A stretch of 64,000 nt of DNA, from positions 62,001-126,000 of the forward strand of contig NZ_MACF01000069.1 in the NCBI RefSeq assembly GCF_001884045.1, given 5' to 3'. The position numbers were made by a program, and so were the translations under genes. This document shows positions 37,069 to 46,198 of the stretch, in pieces (within the stretch, counting starts at the first letter, position 1; every line of letters starts with the position of its first letter). Source of the stretch: Bacillus mobilis. Its GTDB lineage: Bacteria > Bacillota > Bacilli > Bacillales > Bacillaceae_G. The notes under the pieces are model-generated. The model was not told where the DNA came from, did no database searches, and was given only the letters and a program-made list of their open reading frames with translations.

Positions 37069-38019
37069 ATGCCTAAAAGATTGACTATATTTTCATTCTT
37101 ACTTATTTTCACTTTAATTTTTACTGGCTGCTCAAATAAAAAAGAAGGTAAGGCCAAGAAAGATGGAAAACTAACTGTTTATACAACTATTTTTCCTCTT
37201 GCTGATTTCGCAAAAAAAATTGGTGGCGACTATGTAACTGTTGAAGCGATTTACCCGCCTGGTGCAGATTCTCATACATTCGAACCAAGTCAAAAACAAA
37301 CCGTACAAGTTGCAAAAGCCGATTTATTCGTTTATAACGGTGCTGAATTAGAACCATTTGCTGAAAAAATGGAAAAAGCATTGCAAAAAGAAAATGTTAA
37401 AATTGTAAATGCATCAAAAGGTATTGAACTGCGTACTTCTACAGAAGAAGAGCATCATGATCATGGAGACGGTCATAAAGAGAATGAACATCATCACGAT
37501 AAAGACCCGCACATTTGGTTAGATCCTACTTTAGCAATGAAACAGGCAGAAAAAATTAAAAATGCGCTTGTAGAATTACAACCTGACCATAAGCAAGAGT
37601 TCGAAAAAAACTTCGCAGCACTTCAAACAAAATTTACTGATCTAGATGATCAATTTAAAGCAGCTGTTGCGAATGCAAAAACGAAAGATATTTTAGTTTC
37701 TCATGCGGCTTATGGTTACTGGGAACAACGCTATGGCCTAAAACAAATTGCTATCGCGGGTATTTCAGCTTCTGATGAACCATCTCAAAAACAACTTGCT
37801 GACATTACAAAAACAGTAAAAGAACATAATCTACAATATATTTTATTTGAAACTTTCTCTACTCCAAAAGTAGCATCTGTCATTCAAAAAGAAACGGGTA
37901 CAAAAATTTTACGCTTAAATCATCTTGCTACTATTTCTGAAGATGATGCGAAGAACAATAAAGATTACTTCACTTTAATGGAAGAAAACGTAAACACATT
38001 GAAAGAAGCTACTAACTAA
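37069..38019 (+). CDS. znuA: Zinc ABC transporter substrate-binding lipoprotein (ZnuA/AdcA-like)
   Basis: 316 residues with a lipoprotein signal ending LIFTGCSNKK (Cys about 21). The cluster A-1 SBP fold is clear: PPGADSHTFEPSQK (first His ligand), a His-rich loop EEEHHDHGDGHKENEHHHDKD in pieces (about 126-148), DPHIWLDPTL (second His), and SHAAYGYWEQRYGL (third His). It captures Zn2+ for a ZnuBC-type importer; no znuB/znuC lie beside it, so partners are elsewhere. Two Zur-like boxes upstream predict induction under zinc limitation. Single gene with its own terminator. Confidence 0.92.
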   Translation: MPKRLTIFSFLLIFTLIFTGCSNKKEGKAKKDGKLTVYTTIFPLADFAKKIGGDYVTVEAIYPPGADSHTFEPSQKQTVQVAKADLFVYNGAELEPFAEKMEKALQKENVKIVNASKGIELRTSTEEEHHDHGDGHKENEHHHDKDPHIWLDPTLAMKQAEKIKNALVELQPDHKQEFEKNFAALQTKFTDLDDQFKAAVANAKTKDILVSHAAYGYWEQRYGLKQIAIAGISASDEPSQKQLADITKTVKEHNLQYILFETFSTPKVASVIQKETGTKILRLNHLATISEDDAKNNKDYFTLMEENVNTLKEATN

Positions 38020-38030
38020 TCAACTTTTTT

Positions 38031-38063
38031 AAAGAAGCTGCATATGTCATGCAGCTTCTTTTT
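38031..38063 (+). terminator. Rho-independent terminator
   Basis: AAGAAGCTGCAT pairs with ATGCAGCTTCTT, followed by TTTTTT, just after the zinc-binding gene. Confidence 0.87.
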
Positions 38064-38154
38064 TATTTATCCTTACTTGACTTGACCAAAATAATAAGTA
38101 AAATTATCCATATTAGCTTTTAAGCTATATTAATTTAGAAGGTGAGTTGGAATT

Positions 38155-38625
38155 ATGACTCTTCACATTTGTGAAGTAACAGAAAAAAGTTGGCGTTCGG
38201 TAGCTGCTTTAAACGTCGCAAAAGACCAGCAGCAATTTATTGAAAGCAATGCGTTTTCTCTAGCAGAATCATTATTTGAAGGAAACGGAACGTCAGTGGG
38301 TTTATACGATGGAGAAACACTTGTAGGATATGCAATGTACGGATGGTATTGTGAAAAACGTAAAAGCGTATGGTTAGATCGCTTTATGATTGACGAGCAA
38401 TATCAAGGAAAAGGATACGCAAAACGTTTCCTTCGCATACTCATTCAATTCTTACAAGATAAATTTGAATGTAAAATAATTTATTTAAGTTTACATCCAG
38501 ACAACAAACTCGCAATGGGATTATACGAGTCATTTGGCTTCCGCTTAAATGGCGATATTGATGACGAAGGCCCAGTTGTAGGTGTTGTAATGGAGTTACT
38601 ATTAGATGAACATACAAGCCTGTGA
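38155..38625 (+). CDS. GNAT acetyltransferase, BltD-like spermine/spermidine type
   Basis: 156 residues. The pattern VWLDRFMIDEQYQGKGYAKR is the acetyl-CoA motif, and IIYLSLHPDNKLAMGLYESF with GFRLNGDIDDEG match B. subtilis BltD, a spermine/spermidine N-acetyltransferase, in order and length. In B. subtilis bltD is paired with the Blt efflux pump; here no pump is adjacent. Start ATG 38155 follows AAGGTGAG. A terminator hairpin overlaps the 3' end. Confidence 0.82.
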   Translation: MTLHICEVTEKSWRSVAALNVAKDQQQFIESNAFSLAESLFEGNGTSVGLYDGETLVGYAMYGWYCEKRKSVWLDRFMIDEQYQGKGYAKRFLRILIQFLQDKFECKIIYLSLHPDNKLAMGLYESFGFRLNGDIDDEGPVVGVVMELLLDEHTSL

Positions 38626-38640
38626 AAACGGGCTTTTTAT
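38616..38640 (+). terminator. Rho-independent terminator
   Basis: AAGCC (38616-38620) pairs with GGCTT (38631-38635) plus flanking pairs, followed by TTTAT; it overlaps the acetyltransferase stop. Confidence 0.6.
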
Positions 38641-38695
38641 TATCCTTCGTTTTTTGCAATCTAGCATTTTTCCATAGAGTACTTAGTTAATTCCA

Positions 38696-38728
38696 AAAAA
38701 TAAGCCTGCAATATATGCAGACTTATTT
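38696..38728 (-). terminator. Rho-independent terminator
   Basis: AATAAGCCTGCA pairs with TGCAGACTTATT (one mismatch) next to the CobW gene stop; T run on the minus strand. Confidence 0.75.
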
Positions 38729-39673
38729 CACACACTCCTCAAAATGTTCTTGGAACCATTCTTTGTTAATATCTTTTCCGATAAACACGACTTCACTTAC
38801 TCGTTCTTCGCCCTCTTGCCACTCTCTATCGTATGATGCAGCAAACAGTGTATGCACACCTTGGAAAACGATCCGTTTATCTACTCCATCAATCGATAAA
38901 ATTCCTTTGTAGCGATATAAATATTCACCTAGTTCTTGAACGACAGCTGACATCCATTCATTTAGTTTTTGTAAATCTAACGGACGTTCTTCACGTAGTA
39001 CAAACGACTTTACACCTTCTAGATGATTATGCTCTGTATGAGGATAAATTTGTAACGTATCTTTCGTTTTAAACGTCTGAATTTGTAGTAACGATTGAAT
39101 ATCCACATCACAGTTAGTCGCCTCAATTAACTTTGCAGTTGGGTTAATACCTTGTAGTTCCTGCAAGAGATTTCCCTTTTCACTTTCATCCACTAAATCT
39201 AATTTATTTACTAAAACGACATCAGCAAATGCAATTTGTTCCTTTGCTTCTAGTCCTTTTTCAAAATGTTTATGTATATGATAACTATCTACTACTGTTA
39301 CAACACCGTTAATTTGGTATGCGGATTGAATAACAGGATCTAAAAAGAATGTTTGAATAATCGGACCTGGATTTGCAAGACCAGTCGTTTCAATTACTAA
39401 TCCATCAAAATCCATTTTCCCTTCTGCTTTTACGTCCAGTAATTGTTTTAAAGCGACGAGTAAATCTTCACGTACAGTACAACATAAACACCCATTCGTC
39501 ATCTCCATAATCTCTTCTTCGACATTCATAATCAACTGATTATCAATACCAATTTGCCCTATTTCATTTACAATCACTGCTAATTTCTGACCGTGATTCT
39601 CTGATAAAATACGATTTAATAATGTCGTTTTCCCTGACCCTAGAAAACCCGTTAATATTGTTACTGGAATCAT
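38723..39673 (-). CDS. CobW/COG0523 family GTPase (zinc metallochaperone type)
   Basis: 316 residues. G1 Walker A GFLGSGKTTLLN (about 7-18), the metal-binding CxCC-type motif NGCLCCTVREDL (about 60-71), G4 VNKLDLVD, and the C-terminal CobW_C domain with SFVLREERPLDLQKLNEWM. COG0523 proteins deliver zinc or other metals to client enzymes in a GTP-dependent way; B. subtilis YciC is Zur-regulated. It lies 1 kb from a Zur-boxed zinc importer gene, but I find no Zur box in its own short upstream region. Confidence 0.9.
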   Translation of the reverse strand: MIPVTILTGFLGSGKTTLLNRILSENHGQKLAVIVNEIGQIGIDNQLIMNVEEEIMEMTNGCLCCTVREDLLVALKQLLDVKAEGKMDFDGLVIETTGLANPGPIIQTFFLDPVIQSAYQINGVVTVVDSYHIHKHFEKGLEAKEQIAFADVVLVNKLDLVDESEKGNLLQELQGINPTAKLIEATNCDVDIQSLLQIQTFKTKDTLQIYPHTEHNHLEGVKSFVLREERPLDLQKLNEWMSAVVQELGEYLYRYKGILSIDGVDKRIVFQGVHTLFAASYDREWQEGEERVSEVVFIGKDINKEWFQEHFEECVK

Positions 39674-39838
39674 CCATTACATCTCCTTATAGCTATATGT
39701 TTCTACATTATAGCATACAGAGAAAATCGTTTTTGTAGCAAAACATATTTATTGTATGTACGACACTGTAACTATATAATAATACATAGCAGGAAAGCCT
39801 TTTCAAAAAATTATTCATTCCTCAAGGGGGTACTTATA

Positions 39839-40741
39839 ATGGAACGAGTTCAAATGGCCGAAACACTAGAATTTTCTCGTATTATTCAAGGTTTTTGGCG
39901 TTTAGCAGAATGGAATATGACAAAGCAAGAGTTACTTTCTTTCATTGAAGCTTGTATGGAGATGGGAATTACTACTTTCGATCACGCTGATATTTATGGC
40001 GGCTATACGTGTGAAGGATTATTTGGAGAAGCGTTACAACTCAAGCCTTCCTTACGTGAAGACATGCAAATTGTCACAAAATGTGGAATCGCTCCCCCAT
40101 CACCGAAATTTCCAGATCGATATGTTGCTCACTACAATACGAGTGCTAAACATATAATAAAAAGCGCGGAAGACTCATTACAAAACTTACATACAGATTA
40201 TATTGATGTATTGCTCATTCATCGCCCTGATCCATTTATGGATCCAAATGAAGTAGCAGAAGCGTTCTCGCGTTTAAAACAAGAAGGCAAAGTCCGCCAC
40301 TTCGGTGTATCTAACTTTTTACCTTCACAGTTTAATATGTTAAGTTCCTATTTAGATTTCCCGCTCCTTACAAATCAAATTGAAGTATCTGCGATACATC
40401 TTGAGCATTTCGAAAAAGGAACAATTGATTTATGCCAAGAAAAACGAATCAATCCTATGATTTGGTCGCCTCTTGCTGGCGGAGAAATCTTTACTGGTCA
40501 ATCAGAACGTGCCGTACGTGTACGTGAAACTTTACAGAAGGTTGCTACTGAACTAGGTGTTACTAGCATCGATACAGTTATGTATGCATGGCTACTTGCT
40601 CATCCAGCTAATATGATGCCAATCGTTGGATCTGGTAAATTAGATCGTGTTAAAACAGCCGCTCTTTCTACAAAAGTCAATTTAGATCGTCAACAATGGT
40701 TTACAATTTTCGAAAGCTCTAATGGACATCCTGTACCATAA
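39839..40741 (+). CDS. Aldo/keto reductase (YdhF-like)
   Basis: 300 residues from ATG 39839 (ribosome site AAGGGGG); the longer frame upstream is not coding-like. The AKR tetrad can be placed in TTFDHADIYGGYTCE (Asp, Tyr), VTKCGI (Lys) and LLIHRPDP (His). The start ETLEFSRIIQGFWRLAEWNM matches E. coli YdhF. It uses NADPH to reduce carbonyls; substrate unknown. It is convergent with an acetyltransferase across a bidirectional terminator. Confidence 0.9.
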   Translation: MERVQMAETLEFSRIIQGFWRLAEWNMTKQELLSFIEACMEMGITTFDHADIYGGYTCEGLFGEALQLKPSLREDMQIVTKCGIAPPSPKFPDRYVAHYNTSAKHIIKSAEDSLQNLHTDYIDVLLIHRPDPFMDPNEVAEAFSRLKQEGKVRHFGVSNFLPSQFNMLSSYLDFPLLTNQIEVSAIHLEHFEKGTIDLCQEKRINPMIWSPLAGGEIFTGQSERAVRVRETLQKVATELGVTSIDTVMYAWLLAHPANMMPIVGSGKLDRVKTAALSTKVNLDRQQWFTIFESSNGHPVP

Positions 40742-40746
40742 TACAC

Positions 40747-40782
40747 AAAAAGAAGAGCTGTTTCTTTACAGCTCTTCTTTTT
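40747..40782. terminator. Bidirectional Rho-independent terminator
   Basis: A perfect 15-bp stem AAAAAGAAGAGCTGT/ACAGCTCTTCTTTTT lies between convergent genes; the acetyltransferase stop is in the loop. Confidence 0.9.
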
Positions 40783-41350
40783 CATATGTATTTCTAGTCA
40801 TGGCAAATACACACATATCCCTTAATCCATTTCCATCTACCGCTACACTCGCACTTTCCAATGTACCCTCTAACTTAAAGCCTAATTTCTCAGGTATAGC
40901 CCTACTCTTCTTATTTAAAGAATCACATCGAATTTCTACGCGATTTGCTTTTAGCTCAGAAAAAGCATAATTCGTTATACCCTTTGCAGCCTCTACCATA
41001 TAGCCTTTTCCACTAAACCTTGAATCAATCCAATATCCAATTTCAAATTGAGGTATATCCCAATTAATACGATGTAATCCAGCGGATGCAATAAATTCAC
41101 CTGTTTCTTTCGAAAAAACTAGTAATCTTAAATCCTCACGCTGTAAAAATTGAATATGTGATTTTCTAATACTCACTTCTACTTCTTCCTCTGTTTGCTC
41201 TTTTTGCGCAAAAACCATCCATGGTTTTAATTCTTGCATAGAAGCTCCAATTGCATCGTATACAGCTTTACCGTCACCTGGTTTCGGCATTCGAATAAAT
41301 AGCCTTTCAGTATAAAATTCAGAAGGAAAATCGAATAATAACGGATTCAC
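40766..41350 (-). CDS. GNAT acetyltransferase (RimJ/RimL-like)
   Basis: 194 residues from GTG 41350 after AAAGGAGTG; the open frame extends 16 codons further without a ribosome site. TERLFIRMPKPGDGKAVYDA is the RimL-like N-terminus, and IGYWIDSRFSGKGYMVEAAK is the acetyl-CoA motif, followed by NRVEIRCDSLNKKSRAIPEK and LGFKLEG. Such proteins acetylate ribosomal-protein N-termini or small molecules; the target is unknown. Confidence 0.87.
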   Translation of the reverse strand: MNPLLFDFPSEFYTERLFIRMPKPGDGKAVYDAIGASMQELKPWMVFAQKEQTEEEVEVSIRKSHIQFLQREDLRLLVFSKETGEFIASAGLHRINWDIPQFEIGYWIDSRFSGKGYMVEAAKGITNYAFSELKANRVEIRCDSLNKKSRAIPEKLGFKLEGTLESASVAVDGNGLRDMCVFAMTRNTYEKEEL

Positions 41351-41434
41351 TTTCAACACTCCTTTTAATTCTTTTATATATAATAATATCCATCTCAAAC
41401 TATACAGTAAAGAAATTTCTGAATTTTATACATT

Positions 41435-42898
41435 TTAATCATTCACCTCTACCGCAACACGGACGCCCGATTCAATCGCACCTTGTATCCATCCGTGATA
41501 TAACGTTGTATGATCACCTGCAAAATATAATCTCCCCTCTGGTTTTATAATTGCTGGTTGTAGTTCAGATTCTTGACCAGCCTGAAATAGCGCAAATCCT
41601 CCAAGTGCATATGGATCCAATGTCCAACTTTTTGATATTCCAGACATGAATTCATCATATACTTGACCACCTAATATCGTTGCCAAATTGTGTAATGCGT
41701 AATAAATACGATCTCCCTTTGATAACCCATCCCATAACAACGCATCATAAGACCATGTATAGCTGCCTAACATCATAGCAGGTCCTTTCTCTCCAATTCC
41801 GTGACTTGGATAATAGGCATAACGAATTGGCAAATCCGTTATAATCCTGCCACCTAATTGTCCTTGGTCTTCCCAAAATCGACTTTTAAATTGCATTCCT
41901 ATTTTCGTTGCTGGCATATAATGCAATTCACGAATTGCTTTCCATTTTTCATGAGATATAGAATCAAATGGATCTACTTCCACAAAGCGCATTGTCGAAA
42001 ATGGAATTGTAATAATAACTAAATCCCCTGTAATACTACTATATTCAAAGGTTTCCTCGTTTCGATAAAAAGCTGTCACACCGTTTTCATGCTGATGCAG
42101 CTTCATTAATTTTTGATTATATATAATATTTTCTTCTAATTGTGGTAAAAAGGACTTTGGTAATCTATCATTCCCTCCCACAATTTCACAAAATCCACTC
42201 TCCTCTTGCATAATATATAAAAAGCGTAACGTCTCTACAAATGACCTTTCTAAAAAACCTTCTAAATCTAATAAAACACCGATCATCTCAATTGTTACTG
42301 GTGAAAAGTAAGTATTATATTGATAAGGATGATACTTTAAAAATTGCCCTGTCGAGTATCTCCCAAAATCCTTTACTACAATATCCCAATTTTTCTCTGG
42401 GTTCTTTTTTATAAAATTTATAATTGGCTGTACCGCTAACAATAATAGCTCCTCAGACGTTTTCCCGACTTCATTCATTTCCACAGGATACTTTAATATA
42501 CTTGGGTCTTTTTCATATTGTTTTAATGTCGTTTTCCGTCCATTTACGTAAATAATATCCGTCTCATTCCTATTAATAAAAGGGCTTACCTGTAGCCTAA
42601 ATTTTCTTATATATGCCATCGTTAATGTGTGCGAATATGGAATTCTCATTGCCCCTACATCCAAATATAATCCGGTATCTTCCATTCTAACCGTCTCTAT
42701 ACGGCCACCTACTCGGTTGTTTGCTTCAAAAATCTTTACTTCATGTCCTGCAGCTTTTAATAAAGATGCCGAAACTAATCCAGCCATGCCTGCGCCTACT
42801 ACAATAATTTGCTTCGGGCGCGTCGTCTTCTTTAATCCTTTATTTATAACTTTCAACACTTCATCCATCTCAGTGTTATACATTATATCTTTCTGCAC
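41435..42898 (-). CDS. Flavin monoamine oxidase/L-amino acid oxidase family protein
   Basis: 487 residues. The FAD dinucleotide-binding motif IVVGAGMAGLVSASLLKAAG (about 33-52) is followed by EANNRVGGRIETVR. The C-terminal FAD contact is GRLYFAGDHTTLYHGWIQGA. No signal peptide is present, so it acts in the cytoplasm. Members oxidise primary amines or L-amino acids with O2, giving H2O2. GTG 42898 has an AAGGGGTGG ribosome site. Single gene; a dispersed repeat lies 20 bases upstream. Confidence 0.87.
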   Translation of the reverse strand: MQKDIMYNTEMDEVLKVINKGLKKTTRPKQIIVVGAGMAGLVSASLLKAAGHEVKIFEANNRVGGRIETVRMEDTGLYLDVGAMRIPYSHTLTMAYIRKFRLQVSPFINRNETDIIYVNGRKTTLKQYEKDPSILKYPVEMNEVGKTSEELLLLAVQPIINFIKKNPEKNWDIVVKDFGRYSTGQFLKYHPYQYNTYFSPVTIEMIGVLLDLEGFLERSFVETLRFLYIMQEESGFCEIVGGNDRLPKSFLPQLEENIIYNQKLMKLHQHENGVTAFYRNEETFEYSSITGDLVIITIPFSTMRFVEVDPFDSISHEKWKAIRELHYMPATKIGMQFKSRFWEDQGQLGGRIITDLPIRYAYYPSHGIGEKGPAMMLGSYTWSYDALLWDGLSKGDRIYYALHNLATILGGQVYDEFMSGISKSWTLDPYALGGFALFQAGQESELQPAIIKPEGRLYFAGDHTTLYHGWIQGAIESGVRVAVEVND

Positions 42899-42917
42899 AA
42901 TTCCACCCCTTACTTCG

Positions 42918-43000
42918 TAAAGTGAAACTATAATCAGTGGGGGGCTCTTCCCATACTGATTATTAGTTGAACCAATCGGGCTTTTATGGGCATTAGTCGT
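42918..43000 (+). repeat. Dispersed repeat copy B (TAAAGTGAAACT-type)
   Basis: Begins TAAAGTGAAACTATAATCAG, followed by a strong inverted repeat ATAATCAGT...ACTGATTAT and a GCCCGATTGG-type second half. It shares its first 26 bases with copies at 34918 and 58962 but has a different interior. Confidence 0.7.
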
Positions 43001-43139
43001 TTAGTGCATTTTATTCATAAATTCCTATAAACATAACAACATAGCAAGTGGAATATTCACTAAAAATACATAAGAGATAGCTCTCACATATCTTCACGCT
43101 TCGTATAATATAGCAACAGCAAAAAAGCAGTGGTTGAAA

Positions 43140-43331
43140 ATGAAACAAACTTACGAATACCACAATACAAAGAAGTATTTAGAAGAAAAGAAACAACAAC
43201 TATGCAATAAACTTAGTAGTAAGCATCTATCTAAAAAAGAGCGTGAACAATTAAATCTTGAGGTTGATAACTATGAATATATTTTAGACTTATTCGAAAT
43301 GAATCATTATGAACGGGGCTTTTCTCGTTAG
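43140..43331 (+). CDS. Small coiled-coil cytoplasmic protein, unknown function
   Basis: 63 residues from ATG 43140 (TTG 43134 adds two). Rich in Lys, Glu, Gln and Tyr, starting MKQTYEYHNTKKYLEEKKQQ, and probably two helices. The pattern recalls a Bacillus-restricted uncharacterised family (possibly DUF3896). The ribosome site is weak, but a TATAAT lies about 35 bases upstream. No operon partner. Confidence 0.6.
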   Translation: MKQTYEYHNTKKYLEEKKQQLCNKLSSKHLSKKEREQLNLEVDNYEYILDLFEMNHYERGFSR

Positions 43332-43436
43332 AAGTAAATATAGGATGTATCCACTTCTTATTTTGAGCATTTTATTACGCATTTTTCGTAAGTAAATATA
43401 TAATAGGATGTACATTAAGATTGAGAGGTATATTCT

Positions 43437-44438
43437 ATGATCAAATTAAGTGTATTAGACCAATCACCTATTTCAGATGGTAGTACAGCAGCCCAAGCTT
43501 TTTCTCATACAGTTACACTTGCACAAGAAGTTGAAAAACTAGGATTCACACGCTTTTGGGTATCTGAGCATCATAATTCCGTCAGCCTTGCTGGTTCAAG
43601 TCCTGAAATACTTATTTCTCATATTGCAGCAAAAACGGATCGTATGAGAGTTGGTTCAGGTGGTGTTATGTTACCGCACTATAGCCCGTATAAAGTTGCC
43701 GAGAATTTCCGCGTTTTAGAAGCTCTTTATCCAAATCGTATTGACCTTGGTGTCGGCAGAGCACCTGGTGGTATGCCAATTGCAACTCGCGCACTACAAG
43801 AAGGAAAAATGGTCTCACTGGATCAATATCCAGAACAAATTGCAGATGTTGCAATGTACTTACATGATCAAGTACCAGAAAACCATCATTATGCAAATTT
43901 AAAGGCTACCCCTGTGATTCCAACATCTCCTGAGATGTGGTTGCTCGGTTCTAGCGGAGAGAGTGCTATGATTGCTGCAAAACAAGGTGCTTCTTTTGCA
44001 TTCGCACAGTTTATTAACGGATACGGTGGCCCTGAAGTAATGAAGGCTTATCAGGAACAATTCCAACCTTCCTATTTAGGAGACAAACCAAAATCAATCG
44101 TCTCTATTTTTGTTATTTGCGGAGAAACAAATGAAGAGGCGGAAAAAATTGCTTCTAGTTTAGATTTATCAATCTTATTACTAGAACAAGGAAAGCGTAC
44201 AACTGGTACTCCTTCTATCGAAACTGCACAAAACTATTCATACAGCGCTTATGATCTATTCCGTATAAAAGAAAATCGTCAACGTATGATCGTCGGTGAT
44301 CCATCTTCTGTGAAAGAACAAATCGTAAACTTAAGCAAAGCGTACAATACTGACGAATTTATGATTGTTACAATTACTCATCGATTTGAAGATAAATTGA
44401 ATTCTTATCGCTTACTAGCAAATGCTTTTCATTTATAA
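43437..44438 (+). CDS. LLM-class flavin-dependent monooxygenase (YwcH-like)
   Basis: 333 residues. It begins IKLSVLDQSPISDGSTAAQA and contains FTRFWVSEHHNSVSLAGSSP and RIDLGVGRAPGGMP, the pattern of the bacterial luciferase-like group that includes B. subtilis YwcH. These (beta/alpha)8 enzymes use reduced FMN and O2 to oxygenate substrates; the physiological substrate is unknown. Start ATG 43437 follows GAGAGG. Single gene with a strong terminator downstream. Confidence 0.9.
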   Translation: MIKLSVLDQSPISDGSTAAQAFSHTVTLAQEVEKLGFTRFWVSEHHNSVSLAGSSPEILISHIAAKTDRMRVGSGGVMLPHYSPYKVAENFRVLEALYPNRIDLGVGRAPGGMPIATRALQEGKMVSLDQYPEQIADVAMYLHDQVPENHHYANLKATPVIPTSPEMWLLGSSGESAMIAAKQGASFAFAQFINGYGGPEVMKAYQEQFQPSYLGDKPKSIVSIFVICGETNEEAEKIASSLDLSILLLEQGKRTTGTPSIETAQNYSYSAYDLFRIKENRQRMIVGDPSSVKEQIVNLSKAYNTDEFMIVTITHRFEDKLNSYRLLANAFHL

Positions 44439-44443
44439 TGATA

Positions 44444-44480
44444 AAAGGGAGATACATCAATTATGATGCATCTCCCTTTC
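44444..44480. terminator. Bidirectional Rho-independent terminator
   Basis: AAAGGGAGATACATCA (44444-44459) pairs with TGATGCATCTCCCTTT (44463-44478) with one mismatch, between convergent genes. Confidence 0.85.
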
Positions 44481-44483
44481 TTA

Positions 44484-45428
44484 CTACTTATTACTTTTGT
44501 TGTTTATATATGCAATAGCTTCTTTTAATAGCTCTTCAAAATCCTCAGGATAATCATGGTTTAAATTAGGCACAACCTTATACTTATGTTCTATATTATT
44601 ATCTCTTAATAATTGTACAAATTGCTGCGTACATTCGAAACAATCTTCATCTTGATCCCCACACACTATATACCCCTTGATATTTTTATCTTGTAGCACT
44701 TCCAACAACTCATTCCATTCTTCAATCTCTGGAAGCCACGGCGCTACAAAAATAAAACCATCTACCTCTATATCTTGTTGTAAAATCGTATACAAAGCTA
44801 CTCTTGCGCCAGCAGAAAAACCACCAATTATTACATTTTCTACTGTATGATTTTCTGTAAACGTAACGTAATGGTCTTTTAATTCCTCTTTTCCTCTATG
44901 TATATCATCCCAAACAAATCCATCTGAAAACTGAATTTGCGAAGATTGTGGTAAAGCCAACGTATAATCTTGATCCAAAACAGATTTCCAATATGGTTCT
45001 ACTATTCCTATATTTTCTTGATCTCCGTGCATTGCAATAAATAGTTTTTCTTTTTTCTTACCTTCAATACATTTCACGTCTGCTCGTTCTGTTTTCTTTG
45101 CTAATTCTTCTCTTTCTTTACATAATTGAACCATTTTATGAAACTCTTCAAATTTATGTAGTGGTTTTAAATCGTCGTCGGTCATTAAATATTCATTTCC
45201 ATACCAAAAACCCTTTTCTATAATGGCTTCCTTCATTACATGCATCGCTTCTTCTTCAAGCCCTGCTGCACCCGCTAGTGCATATTTGAAATTATATATT
45301 TGCGCCTCATTTCCTACTATGCCTTTCGCATGCTCCATTATATAAGTGTACGCTTCCAAACTCCCTTTATTTGCGTAACGATGTAACGTTTCATTTAATA
45401 ATTGAATGTAAGTCGTATTATTTTTCAT
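44484..45428 (-). CDS. Alpha/beta hydrolase with N-terminal helical domain
   Basis: 314 residues. The first 110 are helical and TPR-like (YIMEHAKGIVGNEAQIYNFK). The rest is an alpha/beta hydrolase: IIGGFSAGARVALYT carries the nucleophile elbow (GxSxG), CGDQDEDCFE the acid, and PNLNHDYPEDF the His. The family resembles YbaK/phospholipase-carboxylesterase-like enzymes; the substrate is not known. Single gene. Confidence 0.78.
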   Translation of the reverse strand: MKNNTTYIQLLNETLHRYANKGSLEAYTYIMEHAKGIVGNEAQIYNFKYALAGAAGLEEEAMHVMKEAIIEKGFWYGNEYLMTDDDLKPLHKFEEFHKMVQLCKEREELAKKTERADVKCIEGKKKEKLFIAMHGDQENIGIVEPYWKSVLDQDYTLALPQSSQIQFSDGFVWDDIHRGKEELKDHYVTFTENHTVENVIIGGFSAGARVALYTILQQDIEVDGFIFVAPWLPEIEEWNELLEVLQDKNIKGYIVCGDQDEDCFECTQQFVQLLRDNNIEHKYKVVPNLNHDYPEDFEELLKEAIAYINNKSNK

Positions 45429-45593
45429 ACCCCAATTCCCCCGTAACCTTTTATCCTATTTATCTTTCAAACCTTTGTACCATTCTGTAATCACTGTATA
45501 TAACTCACGCAAACAATACTTAATCATTACACTTCTTCGTCGAATAAGTTTATTATAAAATTAAATAGACTGAAAAATCAATATTTTAACAAA

Positions 45594-45626
45594 CAAAAAA
45601 AGACAACAATATATTTATTGTTGTTC
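45594..45626 (-). terminator. Rho-independent terminator
   Basis: ACAACAATA and TATTGTTGT form a stem with a long A run at 45594-45600 (T run on the minus strand), after the 45636-46091 gene. Confidence 0.7.
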
Positions 45627-45635
45627 TCAATACAT

Positions 45636-46091
45636 CTACCCACTCTTTTGTTTTTTCCTGTCCGGTTTACTTGAAACTAAATAATGTTTTTCTGAAATAT
45701 ATAATTCTCTTTTTAATATACGCTTTAAATATGGTCCTAATTTTATCCCGCATATAAGACGCTCTTCACTACCTTCAACAAGTGGGAACATTTCTTTTTC
45801 TGTTACGTATTGATCTACTGCTTTTTGTACGGTATCAATTTCTTTAACTAGGTTTAGATTTTCTTCTGTATGTTCAAATACCTCAAGCGTTTCCTTCGTA
45901 ATAAGAAAACTATTTGTTGGAAATGCAGGTAAATACGGCTTTAACAAATCATAATTTACTGTATAATCATCATTTACTAATACTGTATAAACGATATTAG
46001 CATTCGTTTCTAAAAACTTAGCCATCGCTTGTTCTAATTCATCCTTCGTAATTTCACGCTCTTCTTTTCCAGTTCTGAAAAAGCGAAACAT
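45636..46091 (-). CDS. Uncharacterised Bacillus protein (DUF3939-like)
   Basis: 151 residues, soluble, starting MFRFFRTGKEEREITKDELE. Charged N-terminus, a central region YTVLVNDDYTVNYDLLKPYL, and a basic tail ending KPDRKKQKSG. It resembles the Bacillales family DUF3939 by eye; this is tentative. ATG 46091 follows AAAGGAGG. Single gene. Confidence 0.65.
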   Translation of the reverse strand: MFRFFRTGKEEREITKDELEQAMAKFLETNANIVYTVLVNDDYTVNYDLLKPYLPAFPTNSFLITKETLEVFEHTEENLNLVKEIDTVQKAVDQYVTEKEMFPLVEGSEERLICGIKLGPYLKRILKRELYISEKHYLVSSKPDRKKQKSG

Positions 46092-46144
46092 CGCATCGCC
46101 TCCTTTTTACTATATTATAGCATAAAAGAAAACTGAAAAATTAC

Positions 46145-46182
46145 AAAAAAAGTCATTGAAAGAATTTTTCAATGACTTTTTT
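46145..46182 (-). terminator. Rho-independent terminator
   Basis: AAAAAAGTCATTGAAA pairs perfectly with TTTCAATGACTTTTTT, after dps. Confidence 0.87.
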
Positions 46183-46198
46183 CTTTATATACTTATAT

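Noticed and set aside
39674-39838. Zur box upstream of the COG0523 GTPase
   Set aside because: Only a half-site-like AAATCG is present; no inverted partner.
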